Below, piece by piece: positions 55,449 through 64,000 of a DNA stretch of 64,000 nucleotides. Every line of letters begins with the position of its first letter. The first letter of the stretch is position 1. Location of the stretch: positions 310,001-374,000 of the forward strand of contig ML978132.1 of assembly GCA_010015805.1 (NCBI GenBank). The letters run 5' to 3'. The stretch is from Rhizodiscina lignyota. Lineage: Eukaryota; Ascomycota; Dothideomycetes; Aulographales; Rhizodiscinaceae. A program made the position numbers and the translations under genes. The notes below the pieces were generated by a model that was not told the origin of the DNA, made no database searches, and saw nothing but the letters and a program-made list of their open reading frames with translations.

Positions 55449-57362
55449 ATGGAGACCCGCAATCGTCCAGACGAGTGGAAGATTGAACAAGGTCTACATG
55501 GAGCGAAACTGCCCATAATCGATCAAACCGGGCCTGAAGAGCGCCCAATTCCTCCTCAACCAGAGTTTCTAGGGTTCAAAGATGAAGCTGCCATTTGGTC
55601 AATAGGAGATCCCGAAAAGCTATTTGCGGAGGAGCTGGAGGGATGGAAAGGGTAAGTGAAATCTTTAAGGCAATTGGAGATTCCACGAATATATTGTTGC
55701 ACTCACTTACCACATTGAGGTCAGGTACATCGAATGGGAGAAGCATCCAGAGAAGAAAGCGAAAGCTGCCCAGATCCTTAAATCTCAAACGGTATTGAGA
55801 CCGTTATAGTTTACCTTTAGACACATGCTCACCTCAGTTGACAGTTTCCGCCGCCGCCAGAGTTCCAATTAGGCCCCATTCCTGGAACAAATCCAGTTCT
55901 CGCCGGAACTCGTTGGAAGATGTGGCACCATGCCGTTGGTGGCGCTCTTGATTCCGTCCCTGATGACTCGTGGGCGACTGTTCTTAAGGAGAAACATCCT
56001 GATATGCTCCATCTCCTCCAATTTCCTTACAATGGTGAACCGCCGAAGCGGCTCGTAACTGCCAAGGAAATCACTCCCAATCCTCTCCACTTTGTCAGAA
56101 ACCATGGCGGAATTCCTCTGATCGAGGTAGACAAGTTCAGCCTGACGCTGGATGGTCTTGTCGCAAATCCTCAATCGTTCACGTTGAATGATCTCAAGGA
56201 CGAGTCCAGGTTCCCTCGGATGGAGAAGTGTGTTACGATTCAATGTTCCGGGACACGTCGCATTGAACAGATCTCTCTGTACGCAGGCGAGGGAGACGAG
56301 ATGATCAATGCGCCATGGGCAGAAGGTACGTGGGCAGAGATTTCCACAGCGATCGTCGTCTGCCAGTTGTTATGTGATTACCTACTTGCTAAGACTCGGG
56401 GATTAGGTGCCATCGGAACCGCACGATACGTTGGAGTAAGCTTAAAGCATGTTATCAAGGCATGCGGCGGGCTCGTTAACGGCGGGAAACATCTCGAATT
56501 TTATGGCGCCGAGAGCTACTTCAAGAAAGGCCAGGTCCACAATTACGTCGTTAGTGTGCCCTGGTCGAAAGTCAAGGCCCACGAAGTAATCCTTGCATGG
56601 GACATGAATGGAGAGGCGCTACCGAAGATACACGGTTATCCACTAAGAGTTGTGGTGATGGGATATATCGGAGCTCGAAGCGTTAAGTGGCTCTATCGGA
56701 TAAAAGCGATTGAGAACCCATCGCTTGCGCCGGTTCAATCCCAAGAGTATCTCTACTTCAATCAGCAGACCGGGAAGCACAACCAACGAATGACGGACGG
56801 CATTCAGATACAGGAAATGCCTGTGAGCTCGGCCATTATGTATCCATGGACAAAGCAAGTAGTTATCCATAATGGAAAGATCCACTGCAAAGGGTGGGCC
56901 TATTCTGGTGGAGGTCGCTGGCCCGAGCGAGTCGAACTGTCGGCCGACGGCGGCTTCAGTTGGTACTCCGTGCCACAGGAAAGAATCTCGAAGAAGCACA
57001 AATGGGCCTGGCGCACGTGGGACTTCGAACTTCCTTGTGACGTGGAGGGTTGGATCGAGATTGTCTGCCGCTGCTGGGACAACTCATTGAACACGCAGCC
57101 GCTGGCTGTCCGCGCCGCCTGGAACTGGGGCCTTCATGTGACTAGCAGCGCGCACCGTATCAGCGTCTACAGCGTAAACAAGAGCAGGGAGCTGACGAGG
57201 AAGCGACTCGCCATGTTCGAAGAGAAGGGCGAATCGTTTGGGCCCCTCACCAACACGACTGAGTGGCAGGTACAAAGCTGGGAGGACTATAAAGCGTATT
57301 GGGAGACCAACGATCCTCGGGATATGGAGAACGAGTACGATTCTCGTGATCTGGAGGACTGA
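55449..57362 (+). CDS. Sulfite oxidase-like molybdopterin enzyme
   Basis: A Mo-cofactor oxidoreductase of about 568 residues in four exons: 55449-55651, 55725-55791, 55845-56325 and 56407-57362. The second junction restores FPPPPEFQLGPIPGTNPVLA. The Moco domain contains RNHGGIPLIEVDKFSLTLDG and CVTIQCSGTRR, whose Cys (~224) is the expected molybdenum ligand. NAPWAEGAIGTARYVGVSLK follows. The dimerisation domain has GWAYSGGGRWPERVELSADG and WAWRTWDFELPCDVEGW. There is no cytochrome b5 or flavin domain, so it resembles plant-type sulfite oxidase rather than nitrate reductase. No transit peptide is obvious. The third intron is 81 bp, a multiple of three and free of stops, so retention would insert 27 residues. 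The start is uncertain because the frame is open upstream to 55395. Confidence 0.92.
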
Positions 57363-57753
57363 TCTCGGTGGAGGCTATGGTGGCTGTCTCGTACAGCGAT
57401 TCCTCATGTCGGTTTCCTGCAATTGATTATGAGATCACACCTATACAATTAAGTGCTCAGGCCTTTATTACTCACTATGCCTCGCTATGTTCCCCACTGC
57501 CTGCTGTGGGGGCGTTAAATGACTTCAAAGTATAATTAGGAATTCCTTGAGTGTGGCTTGGCCACTGACAGGGGGCGGCCGCCGATAGACCAGTTTCATT
57601 GCGACTCCTGGAGTGCTCTCACCGCGTTGCTCTCGGCGGACATTAGACAGCCAAGTATATCTATCTCAGCTGTTGCTGAGACTTTGCCATGACTTGGCAT
57701 ATGTATACCCCGCACAGAAGAAAGTGCTGTCCAAGAAGCAGTCGCCATTTATC
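57363..57753. other. Intergenic gap
   Basis: 391 bp containing a NotI-like GGGGCGGCCGCC tract near 57580. If the downstream gene starts at its upstream in-frame codon (57613), the last 141 bp are coding. Nothing else is visible. Confidence 0.35.
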
Positions 57754-58350
57754 ATGGCGAACCTCAATTCAGCGCAATCTCAAGACGATGCTAGAATATC
57801 AAACCGGCAACAGAACCACGCAATATCGTCGAAAACGAGCACAGGTCTACCCTCCAGCATGGAGCTTCTCGATTGGTTCCAAGAGCTATTCTCCTCCGGG
57901 ACGACTCTGGGATCCTTCGGCGCTGGTTTCACCCTGATCATTGTCACGCAAGACCCGTCCGACCTGAAGCCAACAACGTTCGCTCCCTCGACAGTTCGGG
58001 TGTTTGCGGCCATAAGCTCATTACTCTTTGTACTGACGGTACTGCTATGCCAAGGCTGCAAATTGGCATTCATGTTCCAGAAGGAGAGCATCGCAATAGC
58101 GCTGGAGAGACATAGCTGTCCGATTACCAAAAAAGTCCTGGATATCGTTTCGTTGGCTCTACAAGTCTTCGTTCTTACGGCATTCCTGTTCTTTAGCCTG
58201 GTGATTTTGGCATTTGTGAAGAGCGTTGGTATTATTGGCGTTGCCGTAACGGGATTGCTGGTGCTAGCTGCCATTGTCGTTTGGGCTCTGCAGTTGTCTG
58301 GCAAGTTTAACGTATGGTACGCGTTGTCAATACTTCGTTCAAAGGCCTGA
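57754..58350 (+). CDS. Small multi-pass membrane protein, hypothetical
   Basis: A single-exon protein of 198 residues from the ATG at 57754; the frame is open upstream to 57613, adding 47 residues without a clear feature. After a polar N-terminus (MANLNSAQSQDD), three strong hydrophobic segments occur: VFAAISSLLFVLTVLLCQGC, VLDIVSLALQVFVLTAFLFF and VAVTGLLVLAAIVVWAL. A weaker segment lies around GSFGAGFTLIIVTQD. The pattern resembles small four-TM fungal proteins of unknown role. I recognise no motif. Confidence 0.6.
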   Translation: MANLNSAQSQDDARISNRQQNHAISSKTSTGLPSSMELLDWFQELFSSGTTLGSFGAGFTLIIVTQDPSDLKPTTFAPSTVRVFAAISSLLFVLTVLLCQGCKLAFMFQKESIAIALERHSCPITKKVLDIVSLALQVFVLTAFLFFSLVILAFVKSVGIIGVAVTGLLVLAAIVVWALQLSGKFNVWYALSILRSKA

Positions 58351-60563
58351 GCAGAAATGCTGATCATGTTCCAAGGACACAACCGGCCAGGGAGCCATTG
58401 TAGCAGTGTTCAGTGGAGAAGCAAGGCCGATGATTCGAAGTCGCAGAAAGAGGCGGGTGGTCGAGGAGAAGGCAGTAGTGCCAGCGACGGATAGAGATGC
58501 TGCTAGATCGAAGCAGGTGCATTTTGCAAATGAACACCTCGGCAATTGTAACGGTGCTGAAAGGACATTGGATGCTCGTCGCTCGTAGGTAACGCCAGGC
58601 CTCAATTATTATCCCATTCTTTGCTTTCTTGGTTGCTCATTAATAACGCTCCTCACTTCTGAGCCTCCCTGTGCTGAACGATTCGAAGTGCCGTAGCGGT
58701 CGAATCCTAGCAACCCATGTGAAAGCATCCCTCGTCTATCCTTCGAGAAAACAATGAGTTCAAGCATATCATGCCTTTCTCGTGATATATGGCCTTTGAG
58801 AAATAAGATTGCATGTTATGCGCTCCAGTGGTGGGATCACCAACGAGATCGTCGCTTGAGTAGGGCACTCGTACTTGTGGCAGAAAATCTCCAGTGGAGT
58901 TACGCTCACGGAGTGTCCATTTTATTCGGCCTGGGACGGCGCGTGATCTGATCTATGATTTTGTTGAAGCTGCAGTGGCATATGTGGCGTGTTTGAATGA
59001 AGTCGGAAGAGAACCTTTCCTTCAGTTCGCGACGGTGCAGCTGTCGCATTTCTCCGGGGACGTTCTCCTGACAATTTCGATGGGATCGCATGGCCTGCCG
59101 CTTAAGATTGCATGAGGACAGTACTTGGGTTTGAGCATTTCTTCATTATGTCCACAAGCGGCGGTGCGAATGTGTTGCTGGCACATATTTGGGGTGGCGT
59201 GTTCTTAGTGAAATAGGGGAAGTGAGCAGGATGAAAGTGAAAAGCTCGCGAAGTGCTTCGAAGGCGGTGAGTGTTAATAAAAGTCAGAGATGACGAATCC
59301 AAATTTTGAAACAAAGTTGAAGGGGCCAAATTAAGAGAGTGGTGTGTTCATGCAAGCGCTCGCATGACTGCTCAGTGACAGGCGCAAGCAATGCCGCAAA
59401 ATGTCAGATGTAAGATGTGCTTCGCTGCACTACGGAAGGCTATTTCAAGACCCAGCCTATTCACCACCTTCGTGCCAAGAACGCTCTCAGAATGTAGAGC
59501 TCATTGCAGAAGGGGCAACTTTTCCGGTAACGAGTATTTTCTGATCTCAGAACGTACTTCATAGCCTTCCCTTTCAGCACAATGAATTTCTTGATCGCAT
59601 CTCGATGCGGCGGGACAGTATTCTCTATGGAGCCTGCCGTTTACTTACCTTGCAACAGGCCGAGCAGTTGAAAGCAGCACTGAGATATGCAGCAATACCA
59701 GGTAGTCAGTGTATTCTATCTCTTTCTTCGAGCAGTCTTATTACTTCCATGAACTCTCTATCACCTTAACCCCTCCATAATGGAGATATCCCACTCCACC
59801 GCTGTGATACGGGTCTCTCCTGAGAGCCGCATCGACAGGCTTTCTACATCTACTCCAAATTCACGCATACAGCCTCATCTAATCTTCGGAAAGTTCCCCA
59901 AACTTCTACCTGCGCTAAGGTGAGAAGTAGGCTGATGGCGAAAGCAAGCGCTGTCTCTTTCTTCTGATCCAGTTCGCAACTTCCTGGGGTTCTTGGCATG
60001 GGACGAGGAGGCCGATATCTCGATATCACGTGATCCAAGTTGACTCTCGAGACGGAAACTCTACAGCCTTGATCTCGACTAATGATACGCAGAAAGTTAA
60101 AGAGGGAGGATGCAAGGTGGCTTGGACCTGCTGTTGGCCATCTCATCACTGGCTTTTGACAGTCGTACGCCATGTCGAGGGGTGTCGGTACGATAAGCCA
60201 AAGACGACGAGAGGCGACGGAAACCTCAACAATATGACGAATGGGAAACATCCACTGCCCCAGCGATCCCCACCTTCGACCACTCACAATCTTCCTTTCT
60301 CCAAATACATCTCAGGCAGCGGCGTCGAATCGGTCCGAAGCGATTACCTTACGTTACCGCAATCACGTGGCCCGTCGCTACAAAATTCCTCTAACCGGGT
60401 CAGGCCTTCCACCACAACAACATCCACTTCGCCCGCCTCTCAAAAGCGCGACTACTTCCACAACATCGCCACACCAAGCAATTCATACCCAAACTGCGCC
60501 GCCCACAGCAGTCGCCTACATCCTTAGAAGCACTTTGACCGAAAAGAAAATTTATCAGACAAC
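58351..60563. other. Gene-poor intergenic region
   Basis: 2.2 kb without a convincing gene. ORFs of 60-88 codons near 58406-58605 overlap on both strands. The last ~400 bp, rich in CAAC/CCAC words, are presumably the H2A.Z promoter and leader. Confidence 0.4.
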
Positions 60564-61247
60564 ATGCCAGGCGGAAAAGGTACGCGACTTGCATCGCCGG
60601 ATATCTCGCTGCTGCTTTGAACTAATTGAACTGTGTCAACTACAGGCAAGACCGGCGGAAAGACCGGCGGCAAGGCTGGCGATGCCAGCGCGAAGACCTC
60701 CAAATCTCACTCTGCGAAGGCTGGACTCCAGGTACGCTTACCGTCGCATGTTTGCGCGTCCTAATCACCTATGACACATTGAGCACACCGAGTCCAAAGA
60801 ACACACTCCTTGAACTTCAGGACACGTCATAAACAGCACAGCGCGATCCCATTTGCCCTGAAAGACGCGTCCCTTTCCCTTTCAGCCACCACGATCAACA
60901 AGACCCCATACTGACCAAAGACTCTGTAGTTCCCCTGCGGCCGCATAAAGCGCCACCTCCGCACCATCACGCGCCAGAAGACGCGCATCGGCGCCAAGGC
61001 TGCCATCTACCTCACCGCCGTGCTCGAATACCTCACCGCCGAAGTGCTCGAACTGGCGGGCAACGCGGCCAAGGACCTCAAAGTCAAGCGCATCACGCCG
61101 CGCCACCTGCAGCTCGCGATCCGCGGCGACGAGGAGCTCGACACGCTGATCCGCGCGACGATCGCGTTCGGCGGTGTCTTGCCGCACATCAACAGAGCGC
61201 TGTTGCTGAAGGTGGAGCAGCGCAAGAAGAAGGCTGCTGAGGCATAA
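60564..61247 (+). CDS. Histone H2A.Z
   Basis: The H2A.Z variant, 139 residues, in three exons: 60564-60579, 60646-60731 and 60930-61247 (introns 66 and 198 bp). The N-terminal tail is [20 protein letters not shown]. The histone fold starts [16 protein letters not shown], with the FPCGR form used by filamentous fungi. It contains [20 protein letters not shown] and [20 protein letters not shown]; the RGDEELD acidic patch and absence of an SQ[E/D]-type tail separate it from canonical H2A/H2A.X. It marks promoter-flanking nucleosomes. INO80, which exchanges this variant, is encoded 34 kb away in the same window. Confidence 0.96.
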
Positions 61248-63136
61248 AGACGAGACTCGGCTGACGTGTCGTGCGCATGGCAGAACGAAACAAGGCGATG
61301 AATGGAAACTGTACGATGAGGTGGCGGCTGTGGCGCAGCTGGTGTGATTGTGGGATTCAACAATGTTCTTTTGCTTTTTTTTAAGAAAGTCACGGGGGTC
61401 TAAGATGGGTTTTTTTTCCTTTGTAAGGTCATTTGCCGCCGGTGCATGTTATCAAGGAGCCAGGGCTCGAGTATGGCATGAGTATCATGATGCGATCGCG
61501 GATAAGCGTTTCGCAAATTGTGCGAATCCTTCCACGGTCACATGTCCCACCCGACTTTCCTGCTCTATACACCACCGACGAGCTAAGAAAGGTACACGTG
61601 GTTGAGTTCTGCTTTTAGGCGCATGGTGGTGCATGAGGAGGCAGGACTAGATCAATCAAATGTGTTGCAATGAGTTCAAACATGTGGTTCTTTGCATCGC
61701 GTGCTCTGATAATCGACGCTGCATGCCATCCTTGCTAATCCTCAACATACATAACCTCAACAACTCTTGACGGAGATTACTTTATAGATACTAACATCCA
61801 ATAAATCATGAGCTAATCGTAGGCCATGCATGTGTCGACTAAGATCGCTGACATTCTTGTATAAAGCATCCGTGTCATCTTGTGGAGATTGAAATGTACC
61901 CCACCACATGTGAGAGCGGGACAACACCAGTTCACAATATCACCAATAACACAATCATCAAAAGCTCGTGTACCGAATCCAATGTATTTCAAAATATTTC
62001 AAGAACTACTCGCCCTAATCAAAGATGCATTCCCTCCAGACTTCCTGCTAGAGCAGTCCCATCCGTCCAGAATGACATCTCCGAGCCCAGCGAGCGACTA
62101 TCGAAAAAAGTGGCTATTAAAACGCAGCGGATATTACAGCATGTATAAGCTAAATTGCATCGATAACGAAAGATCAAGAAGCAGATAATATCAAAAATCA
62201 AAAAAGCGTGTCAGAAACCATCAAGAAGTCGAGAAGAAAAAGCACAACAAGCTTGCTGGTGAAGGCGTGCGGATAAAATGCGACTCGTAACCGTCATCAT
62301 GAAGATCGCCTGCGCCACTCCCCAAAACTAATCGTAGCTACGCACCGACCACAAGAGTCGCCTTTGGTGCGTTGCTTGATGCTCGTCGTCGAATCATTAG
62401 GGGGTCGTGAAAGACCAAAAACAAACAAAAGCTGTAAGGGGGCAAGTGGAGTCGTCAGAATGTTAGGAGGAAGCGGATAAGCCCAGCAGTTTGCCATCAG
62501 AGCATCAGCCATCAGTGATTAAAAGATCCAGAGTAATGGATCTGGCGAACGAAAGCACCGAATACAAGCAAGTATGTAATACACGCGTCAGAAGGCACGT
62601 TCAGATAAAGAGTCAGATGAGCCAGTGAGAGGAACTCCCATCCTATGAAATGTGTAAAAATCATCAGAAAACAGAGTACAAAATGCTGGAAGCTGAAAAA
62701 CATTCGATATTTTCGCCGTTTACATGCTTCGTTTTTCGTGGTTGTCTTTTCCTCTGTGCAGTTAAATCAAAATTTCAAAAGGACCCGGAATCTTTCCCAA
62801 ACATGTCGGAATTGGTCCGGTTATGCCTTTCGCAGTGTTTCCGTAAATGGTGAGTGTCGTTGTCGTGGACGGCGTGAGTTTGTTTCGAAAGAAATAAAAC
62901 AGCTTTCTCTCTTGAGGGCGCGAGCCCTTTAGGTGGTGGATATTTGTCTACGATGTTTGATAGTCGTGACGGTCGTTTTACGTCGTATACGTCGTGATGA
63001 GGGTTGAGTTGGTACATGTGTGTGATTTCTTTCCCAAGATCGTCCGAAGTTGTTTGAGGGGGGTTTCGTATCGACTCGTTCGGACGCCATACACGGTCTG
63101 CGGCTGCTAGGTATGTGGATATTGTGTACGTCATCC
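61248..63136. other. Convergent intergenic region, 3' flanks
   Basis: 1.9 kb between the H2A.Z stop and the R3H gene stop. It includes T-rich and A-rich runs near 61370-61420 and 62180-62230 that suit 3'UTR ends. No gene, RNA or repeat is supported. Confidence 0.4.
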
Positions 63137-64000
63137 TCATTCAACTACAATCTCGACCCCAGAGACACCTGAGTGACTGGAGGCGTCGTCACTTCCTCGG
63201 CCGTGATGTCCGTTGGTGCGTCTCGAGTTGGACGGATAGCCACCGCGTTCTCCCATGGGGCCACGAGGCTGTCGGGACGGCATGGCACCGGCACGGTCTC
63301 GGCCAGCATCATCAAAATTGCTGAACGAACGATGGCCGCCAATCGGACCCGGCGTGTCGCGCTCCCATGCCTGACGCATGCCTCGAGGACTGCCACCCGT
63401 GCCAAATCCGCCGCCCAGTGTCATACCACCGAGTCCATTGACAAGCAAGCTCTCATCGCGGTTTTGCATGCTCGCAGTGGTGGGTGTCAAGCTCGGGTTG
63501 GTCGAAGGGCCGCTTTGGAAGCCCATATCGAATCGAGAGAGGTTCGTGTTCAGATTGGCAGGGAAGCTTGCAGTTGACTGAGCCGGCGAAGGCGTGTACG
63601 AGCGAAGATCAGCGTAAGACTTTGCAGCACGAAGGTTAGGATGGGTATTGAGTCCACCAGGTTCAGAGAACCCAAGGAATCCAGAACCCTGTCGGCCGAG
63701 TGTGCCTGAAAAGTCCTGACCGCGCACATCGCTGAAGTCTGTAGTCGCAGCGCGGTTGAGCGCACGCCGATGCGGATCGTGAGGCATCTGAGGAATGGGA
63801 GGACTCATGTTCTGTGGCATGTCGCGGACACGGAAGACGTGAACTTGACGCTGGTCTCCAAGACCTTTAGCAACATGTGCAAGGTTCATGTGATGCGCAA
63901 GCGTATGTACTGTTCGCCGTTCGTGCGGAGTAAGTGTAGGCGGGAAGGTCATCGTGTCTCTGGCCTGATCTTCTTTAAACAGCAAGAGCTGCGAGTAGTA
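63137..64000 (-). CDS. R3H-domain RNA-binding protein, C-terminal part
   Basis: The 5' end lies beyond the window; 287 codons are visible. The segment begins with YYSQLLLFKEDQARDTMTFP and contains an R3H domain, TLTPHERRTVHTLAHHMNLA then HVAKGLGDQRQVHVFRVR, with the R-x3-H core. R3H domains bind single-stranded nucleic acid. The remainder is a low-complexity tail rich in Gly, Ser, Asn, Pro and Arg, including an RGG-like end (GERGGYPSNSRRTNGHHGRG), consistent with an mRNA-binding protein. No intron is needed in the visible part. Confidence 0.88.
   Translation of the reverse strand, partial: YYSQLLLFKEDQARDTMTFPPTLTPHERRTVHTLAHHMNLAHVAKGLGDQRQVHVFRVRDMPQNMSPPIPQMPHDPHRRALNRAATTDFSDVRGQDFSGTLGRQGSGFLGFSEPGGLNTHPNLRAAKSYADLRSYTPSPAQSTASFPANLNTNLSRFDMGFQSGPSTNPSLTPTTASMQNRDESLLVNGLGGMTLGGGFGTGGSPRGMRQAWERDTPGPIGGHRSFSNFDDAGRDRAGAMPSRQPRGPMGERGGYPSNSRRTNGHHGRGSDDASSHSGVSGVEIVVE

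Overview
The window is nuclear DNA of a filamentous ascomycete (Pezizomycotina; gene content fits Dothideomycetes, an inference). The evidence is eukaryotic gene structure throughout: short introns of 43-198 bp with GT-AG (twice GC-AG) borders and CTRAC-like branch sites. The families are fungal too: three Zn2Cys6 regulators, a P450, UNC93-like and PTH11-like membrane proteins, an INO80 ATPase, BRX1, histone H2A.Z and a HET remnant. All intron borders were placed by eye from reading frames and family motifs; no alignment was run.

Layout. 1-8.9 kb: the 3' end of an FAD aromatic hydroxylase, a Zn2Cys6 regulator, a convergent P450, a 2.7-kb gene-poor stretch holding a decayed gene, and a flavin reductase-like gene; this looks like a catabolic or specialised-metabolism locus. 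9-10 kb: a caspase-like protein. 10.4-18.7 kb: a tight block of five genes (penDE/IAT-type acyltransferase, NodB-type deacetylase, Fe(II)/2-oxoglutarate oxygenase, UNC93-like transporter, Zn2Cys6 regulator) in alternating orientation. The promoter shared by the oxygenase and the transporter carries a 20-bp tandem repeat. 19.3-20.8 kb: a second regulator, divergent from the first.

21.1-31.8 kb: housekeeping genes (INO80, BRX1) and two F-box-like genes. 33-45.7 kb: two large fungal membrane proteins, an ORF broken twice in one frame, an APH-family kinase, and a 1,274-residue fusion of a hydrolase-like domain, ankyrin repeats and a CorA-like domain that lacks both the catalytic Ser and the GMN motif. 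45.8-47.6 kb: about four diverged copies of a ~164-bp repeat, then GC-rich sequence. 47.6-54 kb: a PTH11-like receptor, a HET C-terminal fragment abutting a wax-synthase-like gene with one in-frame TGA, and a nine-exon catalase. 55.4-64 kb: a sulfite-oxidase-like enzyme, a small membrane protein, H2A.Z and the 3' part of an R3H protein.

The strongest leads are the 10.4-18.7 kb block with its repeat-bearing promoter, the ~164-bp repeat array, the fusion protein with two lost signature motifs, and several genes caught at an early stage of decay.
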